Of a stretch of 9,334 bases of DNA, positions 1 to 6,770 are shown piece after piece. Below the pieces are notes generated by a model that did not search any database, was not told where the DNA came from, and saw nothing but the letters and a program-made list of their open reading frames with translations. Every line of letters starts with the position of its first letter. The stretch's first letter is position 1. The stretch spans positions 1-9,334 of the forward strand of contig CAYVPW010000035.1 of the NCBI GenBank assembly GCA_964453915.1, written 5' to 3'. Position numbers and translations under genes: made by a program. This DNA comes from UBA1259 sp964453915 (GTDB taxonomy: Bacteria; Bacillota; Clostridia; Christensenellales; Borkfalkiaceae).

Positions 1-22
1 ATATTCACATTTTAAGGTTTAT

Positions 23-859
23 ATGAGTTTTAACGAAACAAAGCAACACGGCAAGGCGGATTTTCCGTTTGAAATATACTATTTAGATAAATCGCACCCA
101 AGATACGAAATGGCTTTTCATTGGCACGCTTCTTTGGAAATCATAAAGGTTTTATCGGGCACTCTTAGCATTACTCTAAACAATAAAACTTTTATTGCAC
201 AAGAAGGAGACGTTTATTTTGTAAACTCAGAGGTAGTTCACGGAGCAACCCCCAACAACTGCGTATACGAATGTTTGGTATTTAACCCCGCTTTTTTAAA
301 AAACGGAAATCACGGTTTTGATTCTTTTATAGACGGGTTGATAAACCAGCATACGTTTATACACACCAAAATAAAAGACGAAGAAGTTATAAAAAAAGTT
401 GACGAGTTGTTTTTTTCTATGCAAACTCCGAAAGAAGGCTATCAATTTAGCGTAATCGGCAACCTTTGCCTTTTATTTTATAAGATAATAGAAAAAAGAT
501 TGTTTGCTTCTAACTTTGCAGACTTTTTAGAAAAAGAACAAAGCGTTATAAAACTTAAAAGGGTGTTAAAGTATATTAGAGAAAACTTTGCCTTAGATAT
601 TACCCTATCTGATATGGCTGCGGTTGCAGGTTTTTCTACCAAATATTTCTGCCATTATTTTAAAACGATGACAGGAAAAACGCCCGTTGACTATTTAAGA
701 ACTTTCCGCATAGAACAAGCGGCAAGAAAACTTATAGAAACGGACGAACCTATTACGGATATTGCGTACAACTGCGGATTTAACGATTTTAGTTATTTTA
801 TAAAAACTTTTAAAAGCATAAAAAAAACCACTCCTAAAAAATACAGGAGCGGAATTTAG
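23..859 (+). CDS. AraC-family transcriptional regulator with N-terminal cupin domain
   Basis: This is a cytoplasmic DNA-binding regulator of 278 residues, the usual length for cupin-type AraC proteins. Residues about 15-95 form an AraC-type cupin sensor: the HWH at 33-35 followed by LEI, then the EGDVYFVNSEVVHG stretch at 61-74, are typical of its small beta-barrel. Residues about 176-275 hold the two helix-turn-helix motifs. The first lies at about 193-214 (LSDMAAVAGFSTKYFCHYFK), the second at about 244-266 (ITDIAYNCGFNDFSYFIKTFK), and the protein ends with the family-typical TPKKYR. Such proteins usually sense a sugar or related small molecule and control catabolic genes. The ATG at 23 is preceded by a modest AAGG about six bases upstream; its promoter lies outside the window. 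It is the only plus-strand gene and converges with the YolD-like gene, 8 bases separating the stops. Its target is unknown; control of the nearby glycoside hydrolase would be a guess. Confidence 0.93.
   Translation: MSFNETKQHGKADFPFEIYYLDKSHPRYEMAFHWHASLEIIKVLSGTLSITLNNKTFIAQEGDVYFVNSEVVHGATPNNCVYECLVFNPAFLKNGNHGFDSFIDGLINQHTFIHTKIKDEEVIKKVDELFFSMQTPKEGYQFSVIGNLCLLFYKIIEKRLFASNFADFLEKEQSVIKLKRVLKYIRENFALDITLSDMAAVAGFSTKYFCHYFKTMTGKTPVDYLRTFRIEQAARKLIETDEPITDIAYNCGFNDFSYFIKTFKSIKKTTPKKYRSGI
820..852 (-). terminator. Intrinsic terminator of the polymerase-YolD operon, inside the AraC coding sequence
   Basis: Read on the minus strand, the arms at 845-852 and 828-835 pair over 8 bp around a 9-base loop. 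One pair is G-U, which becomes an A-C mismatch on the plus strand, so the hairpin is better formed by minus-strand RNA. It is followed by eight U residues (complement of 820-827). It starts 15 bases after the YolD-like stop codon. It overlaps the last dozen codons of the convergent AraC-family gene. Confidence 0.85.
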
Positions 860-867
860 TTATTCTA

Positions 868-1182
868 TTATTTAATTTCTATTTTGCTTATATCACCAAA
901 ACTAATATCCGTTTTAATTATTCTAATTACGCCGAAAACCTTATCTAAAAAGCTCACTGCGCCGCTTATTTTTTCGTATCCGCCGTCTTTATAAAACTCC
1001 ACAACAACCAAATCGCCTTTTTTTAACTCCGTCATCTTTTGATTCAGGTCTAAAAGTTCTTCTTCCGTAAGTTCTCTCTTTTCGGAAATCACCCTTTCTT
1101 TATCTCTTATGGCACTATAATAGCCCCTTAAAGCGGCAAAAGGCATAAACTGTTTAGCCCTGTCGCTTTTACTCATCTTCAC
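868..1182 (-). CDS. YolD-like protein, partner of the adjacent Y-family polymerase
   Basis: A 104-residue cytoplasmic protein that resembles the YolD-like family found next to UvrX/YqjW-type Y-family polymerases in Bacillota. Visible features are the N-terminal DRAKQFMPFAALRGYYSAI block (about residues 8-26), a charged helix to about residue 55, and a beta-rich C-terminal half (about 55-104) that looks like the small barrel of this family. The role is not firmly established; the conserved pairing suggests a polymerase accessory or regulator. The start is a choice: GTG at 1182 lies about 10 bases after an AGGAGG inside the end of the polymerase gene, whereas the in-frame ATG at 1176 is about 16 bases away, so GTG is favoured (the ATG would give 102 residues). 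The gene overlaps the polymerase stop by 14 bases, indicating translational coupling. It is followed by a terminator embedded in the AraC gene. Confidence 0.85.
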   Translation of the reverse strand: MKMSKSDRAKQFMPFAALRGYYSAIRDKERVISEKRELTEEELLDLNQKMTELKKGDLVVVEFYKDGGYEKISGAVSFLDKVFGVIRIIKTDISFGDISKIEIK

Positions 1183-2437
1183 CGCTTTTGTGCCCTCCTA
1201 TCATCTTATTCCTTTCTCTAGCCGTTGACCTGTCCGTATAACTAGTCGCTTTAAGTATGGCGTTTTTGCCGTATTTTCTCCTTATATCTATAAGCGTTTT
1301 TTGTAAGTCTTTTTCTTTTTTTTCACCCTCTATATCCGTAAAAAAATCCAAAGTAGTAAAATCTTCCGAAACAACGTTATTCAGCCCAACGTTTATCTTT
1401 CTTATGGGAACGTCTTTTTTTACGGTTGAAAAGTAATATTCTTCAAAATATTTTATTATATGCTTATAAGAGTTAGTATACTTATCCATTTTTAGGCTAC
1501 CGCCCGTACCGCCGCAAGTTTTATCTGAATATCCCACGGATAAAAAGATACCGTTTGCAACGCAATCTTTTTCAACCAGCTCTAAAACCAAACCGTCTAC
1601 CATTTCTTTTATAATCGTAAACGCATCCGTATAATTATAATCGGAAAACAAAATTTGCCCGTTAGATAAAGAACAGTTTTTAGTTTTGTAATTTTGAATG
1701 TCTTTTATTGTGCAAGGTTCTATTCCATAGGCGTGGTCTATTATAAGTTCGGCATTTATCCCGAATTCTTTATACAAAATTTTTTCGTCTAACCGAGTAA
1801 TTCCATAAAGGTCGTAAACACCCAAACGCTCTAAACGCTTTGCAATTCCCCTACCTATATTCCACACGTCCGTGATAGGTCTATGATGCCAAATGTTTTT
1901 TTTGAATTCTTCTAAATTCAATATCCCTATAAAATCTTTTGCGTGCTTGGCTGTAATATCTAACGCAACTTTTGCCAAAAACAAATTAGTTCCTATCCCT
2001 ACGGTTGCCCTTATACCCGTTCTTTTAAAAACCTCTCCCGTAAGCATTTTTGCAATGTCTACGGGGCTTTTATCGTAAATTTTAACGTACTCCGTAAGAT
2101 CTATAAAGCACTCGTCTATAGAATACACGTGTATATCTTCTGGGCTTATATAATCTAAATAAATCCCGTAAATTTCCGCAGATTTATCTACGTATGCTTT
2201 CATTCTGGGCTTTGCAACTATATATTCTATAGATTTCGGAATCTCAAAAATTCTGCAACGATTTTTAACGCCTAGTTCCTTCATTGCGGGACTTACCGCA
2301 AGGCAAATAGTCCCACTGCTTCTATCGGGGTCGGCAACCACCAAATTAGCCTTAAAAGGATCAAGCCCGCGTTCCACACACTCTACGGACGCAAAAAAGG
2401 ATTTTAGGTCTATACAACAATACACTCTATTATCCAT
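1169..2437 (-). CDS. Y-family translesion DNA polymerase (UvrX/YqjW/UmuC-like)
   Basis: An error-prone DNA polymerase of 422 residues that copies past damaged template bases, acting at the replication fork. The palm has the catalytic acidic residues: D10 in the opening CCIDLKSFFASVEC motif and D108-E109 in YSIDECFID. The fingers and thumb follow, with VGIGTNLFLAKVALD at 146-160 and the helix-hairpin-helix segment VWNIGRGIAKRLERLGV at 191-207. The little-finger domain spans about 250-350. TLDFF at 362-366 resembles a beta-clamp-binding pentapeptide, although the usual leading Gln is Thr. The tail ATSYTDRSTARERNKMIGGHKSG is characteristic of the Bacillota UvrX/YqjW group, as is the overlapping YolD-like gene. 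ATG at 2437 has a good GGAGAGAG site. No GAAC-N4-GTTC SOS box is visible in the 73 bases upstream, and I found no convincing promoter there, so damage regulation is unproven. Length and motifs look complete. Confidence 0.95.
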   Translation of the reverse strand: MDNRVYCCIDLKSFFASVECVERGLDPFKANLVVADPDRSSGTICLAVSPAMKELGVKNRCRIFEIPKSIEYIVAKPRMKAYVDKSAEIYGIYLDYISPEDIHVYSIDECFIDLTEYVKIYDKSPVDIAKMLTGEVFKRTGIRATVGIGTNLFLAKVALDITAKHAKDFIGILNLEEFKKNIWHHRPITDVWNIGRGIAKRLERLGVYDLYGITRLDEKILYKEFGINAELIIDHAYGIEPCTIKDIQNYKTKNCSLSNGQILFSDYNYTDAFTIIKEMVDGLVLELVEKDCVANGIFLSVGYSDKTCGGTGGSLKMDKYTNSYKHIIKYFEEYYFSTVKKDVPIRKINVGLNNVVSEDFTTLDFFTDIEGEKKEKDLQKTLIDIRRKYGKNAILKATSYTDRSTARERNKMIGGHKSGEDE

Positions 2438-2473
2438 TATGCTCTCTCCTTTTTAGATTTATGCCTTTAATAA

Positions 2474-2502
2474 TTTAAGGGCGAGAATCTCCCGCCCTTA
2501 AA
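2474..2502 (-). other. GC-rich hairpin between the glycoside hydrolase and polymerase genes
   Basis: A perfect 10-bp inverted repeat (TTTAAGGGCG at 2474-2483, CGCCCTTAAA at 2493-2502) with a 9-base spacer lies 8 bases after the hydrolase stop codon. The spacer can extend the stem by pairing GAG with CTC across a bulge. On the minus strand it is followed by TTATTAAAGG rather than a U-run, so it may be a weak terminator, an mRNA 3'-end stabiliser or a factor-dependent stop. The polymerase start codon is 37 bases downstream of it. Confidence 0.6.
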
Positions 2503-2510
2503 ACTTAATA

Positions 2511-5375
2511 TCAATCGTTAAACAAACCGAATTTAACAAAAGAATAACTATCTCTTTCTTTGCTACTCTTTCCGTTTTCCCACGTGCCTAAAAGTTCAAA
2601 AGTTTCCGGTGCTACTATAAACGGTTCTTCTGAATCTATGCAGTGATGCGGGCCCATTAGGTTTCTGTTAGAAGAATACAAGGTTATTTCGGCAATATTT
2701 TCGCCTTTTACCAAATAATCGCTAAGGTCAACTTTCGTGCCGAAATAAGATTTTTTAACCTCTTTTCCGTTAACCTTTATATCGCAAAGGTGGAATCTTC
2801 CTTTAAGATTAAGAACGGGGGCAGTTCCGTCGTAATAAAACTTCTTTTTCAACACAATGCTTCCCGAAAAGAACGGATATCCGTCCGCAACGGTTTCTTC
2901 TATTTCTTTCTTCTTTGTGCCGATATAAAAAGAATTACCGATTAAAACGTTCTTTTCTTTACCTTTTATCAACCCATCGTCTTCGTAAACGGCAAAATCG
3001 CCGAATAAATAACAAGCTTCTATCGTAGTGTCGTATGCAAGGCAATTCTTTAAGCCTTCGGTCACGTTTTCGCCGAATAGCGCATAATAAACGTTTTCGC
3101 CCTCAAAGAAACGTATTTTTATAACCGCTTCGTTTTTACCCTTCTTTACCAGTTTAGTTATATCCGCTTTTGCAATTTTCTTTTCAAAATCGGACACACC
3201 GTCAAACTTTAACTCCGTGCCGTTAACTTTGCACCAAACGTTATTCATATCTTCGGTTAAAAAACATATTTGCTTAGGTTCTTCTTTAACGTTAAATTCG
3301 TATTTTAAATATAAATCCCCGTCGTAGTGGAGTTTTAGCATTTCGTTAAACACGCCCATATAATGGCACGGCTCGCTATACTTTTCCCCGTCAAAAGAAT
3401 ACCTTAAAGTATCAAGCGTCATATAATTGCCGCTGTCTTTTACAAGTTCAAACTTGCCGTCTAAAGTAAATTCCTTCTTCTTTTCAACGTATTCGCACTC
3501 TTTGTCAGATAGTTCCAACAAATAAGATTGCCCCGCTTCAAAATCTAACTTTTTAGAAATTTGTTTTTCTTCTAACGTCTCTAAATCGATAGATTTAAAA
3601 CTTTTAAAGTTTCCGCTATACTCAACGGTAAACGCCTTATCCGTGCTAAGGTTCGTTGCAAAAAGCAATTCTTTACCCTTGTATTTTAGGTGTATAGAAC
3701 GCACGGAAGTTTTTATATCATCTATTCTATAAGGCTGTGCCGCCGCAATTTCTTCTAGGGTTATGTTAGACTTAAAAGAATATTCGTGTTCTTCTCCTTC
3801 CATATAAGACGGCATTTCGTCTCTAAACAACATTTTTCCGCCGTCCGAATAGAACTTTTCAAACAAGTTTGCAGAAAACTTACCCATCGTTAAAGTTCTG
3901 GGGAAAATAACGTAGTCGTACGTGCACTTTCCCACTTTTAACTTTCCGTTTGCCGTGGTAGCTTTGCCTTCGTTTTCCATTACCGTTTCGTCTATTAAGT
4001 GATAAGGAATATTCATCTCAGACAAAATCTCGCAAGTAGCGTAATAACTGATGTATTTTTCGCGCAGAACGCCCATATTTTCACGCTTAAAGTCAAAATA
4101 AAGACTTCTTATCGGGAAAAATACCGCAACGTTTACCAACTCTTCGCTTTCGCCGATAACGTACCCTAAACGGGCGAAGAAATCGTTAAAACTCTTTAAG
4201 TCTTTTCTTCCCCACGGCGTGACCCAAGAATAGTGAGAAGGATAATCTCTTTTTCTTTGCCCTACTTCAGAATACGGCAACAAGTGCTGACACATTGTAT
4301 TTACGCCGTTTACGTATTGCCATTCGCCAAGCGCTTTTAACTCTAAAGGAGTCACGTCCCACCCGCAAAGAGCATACGTTTCGGTTAAAACTTGCTTTTT
4401 GCCTAGCTGGCGAGCAACTGAAGAACATTGTCTTGGGAAAAAACTTCCGTCCATATAGCGGCAAAGTTTATCAACGCCCGGAATATGCTCGTACTGATAG
4501 AACGGCATAATTCCACCGCAACAAGCCATTTGCAATTCCATGTCGCCTTCTTCGATATAGTGACCCGTTAATTTCAATCCGTTTTCATCGCACCAGTCGT
4601 AAATCTTTTTTGCAAAATTTTTAAGCATAAGCGCTTGCATAGATAACCAATATTTATATCTAAACGCTCTATACCCTTCTTTTTCTACAAACATAAGACC
4701 AAGCCCGTCTAAAATGTCTTCGTTATAAGTTTCTTTAAAATAATCTTTCAACACCTTGGTATATGCGTGATGCCAACGGTAATACTGCGGCTCGTCCGTA
4801 AAAAATCCTGCCAACTCTTTACTGAAATTTTTGCCGTAGCGTTTTTTATACTCTTCGTGGGTAAGTGCAATAAACTTATCCATTACTTCGCCGTTTAATA
4901 TATCGGCGGTAGACGGAGAAATATGCTCGTAAACGTTTAAAAATTTACCGTTTCCGCCTTCGTTTACCCTTATCAATTTTTCGCCGTCTATATTATAAGA
5001 AACCAAAGAGTTTTTATCAAACTCTCCTATAGTATACGTTAAATATCTGTCGCAATTTTGCGGGTCTTCTAAAAGTTTTCCGCCCGCAAAACCGGAAGGC
5101 CAACCGTTTTCGTCATAAGCCCAACTATCCATTTTTAACTTTTTGCCAGCGTCCGTACAAGTTTTTATGCAGTTAAACCAGTCGTCGCTTAAATATTCGG
5201 TTTTAAGTCCACCGCGAGCGTGCATAAAATATCCGCCGAAGCCGGACTTTTTCATCCACTCTATTTGGTTCTCTAATTCTTTCGGTTCTAGTTTATCGTT
5301 CCAAGACCAAAACGGTATTGCTCTATAATTATTTATCTTATCTTTTTTTAGCGTTTTTATCAATTTATCGGCCAT
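2511..5375 (-). CDS. Cytoplasmic GH106-like glycoside hydrolase (alpha-L-rhamnosidase-related)
   Basis: A 954-residue protein with no signal peptide or membrane segment, so it should act on sugars already inside the cell. The N-terminal half reads as a TIM-barrel of the GH106-related superfamily: it opens with RAIPFWSWNDKLEPKELENQI (from residue 18), then GFGGYFMHARGG at 45-56, WAYDENGWPSG at 85-95, FFTDEPQYY at 191-199 and LTETYALCGWD at 330-340. E195 and E332 are the candidate acidic active-site residues, judged from motif shape only. Residues about 410-620 look like a Rossmann-like middle domain followed by a beta-sandwich. Two further carbohydrate-binding-type beta regions follow, the last (about 840-930) carrying VNGKEV and LSDYLVKGEN. 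GH106 members cleave alpha-L-rhamnosides, but this divergent branch may use another substrate. ATG at 5375 has an AAAAAGGAGAAAA site and its own promoter. It is a single-gene unit or reads into the polymerase operon. Confidence 0.8.
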   Translation of the reverse strand: MADKLIKTLKKDKINNYRAIPFWSWNDKLEPKELENQIEWMKKSGFGGYFMHARGGLKTEYLSDDWFNCIKTCTDAGKKLKMDSWAYDENGWPSGFAGGKLLEDPQNCDRYLTYTIGEFDKNSLVSYNIDGEKLIRVNEGGNGKFLNVYEHISPSTADILNGEVMDKFIALTHEEYKKRYGKNFSKELAGFFTDEPQYYRWHHAYTKVLKDYFKETYNEDILDGLGLMFVEKEGYRAFRYKYWLSMQALMLKNFAKKIYDWCDENGLKLTGHYIEEGDMELQMACCGGIMPFYQYEHIPGVDKLCRYMDGSFFPRQCSSVARQLGKKQVLTETYALCGWDVTPLELKALGEWQYVNGVNTMCQHLLPYSEVGQRKRDYPSHYSWVTPWGRKDLKSFNDFFARLGYVIGESEELVNVAVFFPIRSLYFDFKRENMGVLREKYISYYATCEILSEMNIPYHLIDETVMENEGKATTANGKLKVGKCTYDYVIFPRTLTMGKFSANLFEKFYSDGGKMLFRDEMPSYMEGEEHEYSFKSNITLEEIAAAQPYRIDDIKTSVRSIHLKYKGKELLFATNLSTDKAFTVEYSGNFKSFKSIDLETLEEKQISKKLDFEAGQSYLLELSDKECEYVEKKKEFTLDGKFELVKDSGNYMTLDTLRYSFDGEKYSEPCHYMGVFNEMLKLHYDGDLYLKYEFNVKEEPKQICFLTEDMNNVWCKVNGTELKFDGVSDFEKKIAKADITKLVKKGKNEAVIKIRFFEGENVYYALFGENVTEGLKNCLAYDTTIEACYLFGDFAVYEDDGLIKGKEKNVLIGNSFYIGTKKKEIEETVADGYPFFSGSIVLKKKFYYDGTAPVLNLKGRFHLCDIKVNGKEVKKSYFGTKVDLSDYLVKGENIAEITLYSSNRNLMGPHHCIDSEEPFIVAPETFELLGTWENGKSSKERDSYSFVKFGLFND

Positions 5376-5412
5376 TTGATTTTCTCCTTTTTGCCGTAAG
5401 TTTTACTATTAG

Positions 5413-5441
5413 ATTTTAACATATAAACCAAGTCTTTTCAA
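5413..5441 (-). promoter_or_regulatory. Sigma-A-type promoter of the glycoside hydrolase gene
   Basis: On the minus strand, TTGAAA (complement of 5436-5441) is separated by 17 bases from TAAAAT (complement of 5413-5418). A TGT precedes the -10 box, giving an extended -10. The upstream 30 bases are nearly pure A/T and include the palindrome TAAATATTTA (5458-5467), which could act as an UP element. The predicted start leaves a leader of about 30 bases before the ATG at 5375. No operator repeat is evident. Confidence 0.75.
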
Positions 5442-5489
5442 GCAATAATAATAAAATTAAATATTTATTTTAAACGGCTTTTTACAAAG

Positions 5490-5522
5490 AAAAAAACCGC
5501 CTTCAAAAAAAGAAAACGGTTT
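5490..5522 (-). terminator. Intrinsic terminator of the SIS-domain gene
   Basis: On the minus strand the arms at 5512-5522 and 5494-5504 form an 11-bp stem including two adjacent G-U pairs, with a 7-base U loop. A run of seven U residues starts within the 3' arm (complement of 5496-5490). It begins 29 bases after the stop codon at 5552. The G-U pairs would be A-C mismatches on the other strand, fixing the orientation. Confidence 0.88.
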
Positions 5523-5551
5523 AACTTTTGTATTAAATAAAATATTAAAAA

Positions 5552-6634
5552 TCACTTTGTAATCGTCACCTTATTTAATGCTCTGGGATGATCCGGATCG
5601 TTGCCTATTTCGCAACTGATTTTACAAGCAAACATCTGTGCAAAAAGCGCAAAAGCGAAAATTGCAAATTCTTCTTGAACGCTAAAATCTATAAACGCAT
5701 CGTTGCACTTTGCAAACTTGCCCGTTAAAACGCAATCGTTTGTCACCAATAAAACGGGCGCTTTAAGACTTAACATTTTTTCTATACACTGAATTTGGTC
5801 TGCACGAATGATACTTTGAATCTCTTCGTCTGCCGAATTCTCCGCACAAAAGATAACTACGGGCGTATTTTCGTTTACCATAGCAAGCGGCCCGTGATAA
5901 AACTCACTGCCGGCATAGCCTTTTACGTGAACGTAGCTTGTTTCTTGCAAAATAAGCGCAGCTTCTAGCGCAATAGCGTAAACTAATCCCCTTGCCAAAA
6001 TAAAGCCACTGCTCATATCCTTAAATTTTTGCGCATATCTAGAAGTTTCTTTATCAATCTTTGGCAAAACGTGCGCTATGTAAGAATTAAGATTTTTTAG
6101 TGTAAATAACGCTTCTTTATCTTCAGATAATTCAGAAGCCAGCCAAGACAATAAAAACAACTGCGCACTGAAAGTTTTTGTAGACGCAACCGTTCTCTTT
6201 TCTCCTGCATTACAATAAAGGTGAAATCTTGCTTCCTTTGCCAAAGGGCTGTTTTTATCGTTTGTTATAGCAACGGTGATGGCGCCTTGTTCGTTGCCTT
6301 TTTTAACCACCTCCAAAACGTCCGCCGCTTGTCCGCTTTGGCTACAAGCAATAACTATGCTGTTTGCATAGTTTATTTTGCCTTTATAAAGAGTAATAAC
6401 GCTAGGGGCGGAAAGCCCTACCGTGTAGTTTGATTTTACTTCTAAAACGTATTTAAAATAAGTCAAAGCGTGGTCGCTTGCGCCACGGGCAACCGCCACA
6501 AAGTTTGTTGCATTACTTGCCTTTATGCTTTTAACAAGTTCTTTCATTCCCTTGCCGTTTACTTCCATAATGCTCCCCAAAACGGACGGGGTATCGCTTA
6601 TGTCTTTCCACATTAAAGTCTCTTTGTAATCCAT
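5552..6634 (-). CDS. Double-SIS-domain sugar-phosphate isomerase/deaminase (GlmS isomerase-like, NagB-II/AgaS/FrlB type)
   Basis: A 360-residue cytoplasmic enzyme equivalent to the isomerase half of GlmS, without the N-terminal glutaminase domain. It therefore should not make glucosamine-6-phosphate from glutamine. SIS domain 1 (about 28-165) has the phosphate-binding CSQSGQAADVLE at 97-108 and RTVASTKTF at 147-155. SIS domain 2 (about 200-340) has ARGLVYAIALEAALILQETS at 214-233 and YAGSEFYHGPLA at 240-251. The C-terminus DPDHPRALNKVT matches the GlmS tail loop. By family alignment, E231, H247 and K355 correspond to the GlmS isomerase residues Glu488, His504 and Lys603. Likely reactions are deamination of glucosamine- or galactosamine-6-phosphate, or fructosamine-6-phosphate deglycation; sequence alone does not decide. 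ATG at 6634 follows AAAGGAGAAG. It has its own strong promoter and terminator, so it is monocistronic and not part of the importer operon. Confidence 0.9.
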   Translation of the reverse strand: MDYKETLMWKDISDTPSVLGSIMEVNGKGMKELVKSIKASNATNFVAVARGASDHALTYFKYVLEVKSNYTVGLSAPSVITLYKGKINYANSIVIACSQSGQAADVLEVVKKGNEQGAITVAITNDKNSPLAKEARFHLYCNAGEKRTVASTKTFSAQLFLLSWLASELSEDKEALFTLKNLNSYIAHVLPKIDKETSRYAQKFKDMSSGFILARGLVYAIALEAALILQETSYVHVKGYAGSEFYHGPLAMVNENTPVVIFCAENSADEEIQSIIRADQIQCIEKMLSLKAPVLLVTNDCVLTGKFAKCNDAFIDFSVQEEFAIFAFALFAQMFACKISCEIGNDPDHPRALNKVTITK

Positions 6635-6661
6635 AAAACTTCTCCTTTGCTATCTTTTTAC

Positions 6662-6690
6662 ATTTTACCACCCGTATACTTTTATGTCAA
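6662..6690 (-). promoter_or_regulatory. Strong sigma-A-type promoter of the SIS-domain gene
   Basis: On the minus strand a consensus TTGACA (complement of 6685-6690), a 17-base spacer and TAAAAT (complement of 6662-6667) are present, with TGG giving an extended -10. The leader to the ATG at 6634 is about 20 bases. The spacer contains the short palindrome GTATAC, too short to call an operator. Confidence 0.85.
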
Positions 6691-6723
6691 TAGCATTTTT
6701 CGGTTGTTTTTAGTATAAAAAAT

Positions 6724-6760
6724 CAAAAAAATTGCGCCTACAAAAAGTAAACGCAATTTT
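6724..6760 (-). terminator. Intrinsic terminator of the amino-acid ABC importer operon
   Basis: On the minus strand the arms 6747-6760 and 6728-6741 give a 14-bp stem, including two adjacent G-U pairs, around a UUUUU loop. A run of seven U residues (complement of 6731-6725) begins in the 3' arm. The hairpin begins 11 bases after the ATPase stop. It separates the importer operon from the promoter of the SIS gene. Confidence 0.9.
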
Positions 6761-6770
6761 CAAGAAAAGA

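Noticed and set aside
1893..2078. Plus-strand open frame opposite the polymerase gene
   Set aside because: Antisense shadow of a well-supported gene; no ribosome site or recognisable protein features. The same applies to open frames opposite or inside the hydrolase, SIS, ATPase, permease and binding-protein genes.
23..5375. AraC regulator and glycoside hydrolase as a dedicated regulator-target pair
   Set aside because: They are separated by the polymerase operon, lie on opposite strands, and no direct repeats typical of AraC sites were seen at the hydrolase promoter.
5458..5467. Palindrome TAAATATTTA upstream of the hydrolase promoter as an operator
   Set aside because: Pure A/T and short; such palindromes arise readily by chance in AT-rich spacers.
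6674..6679. GTATAC palindrome within the SIS-gene promoter spacer as a repressor site
   Set aside because: Six bases only, with no flanking symmetry.
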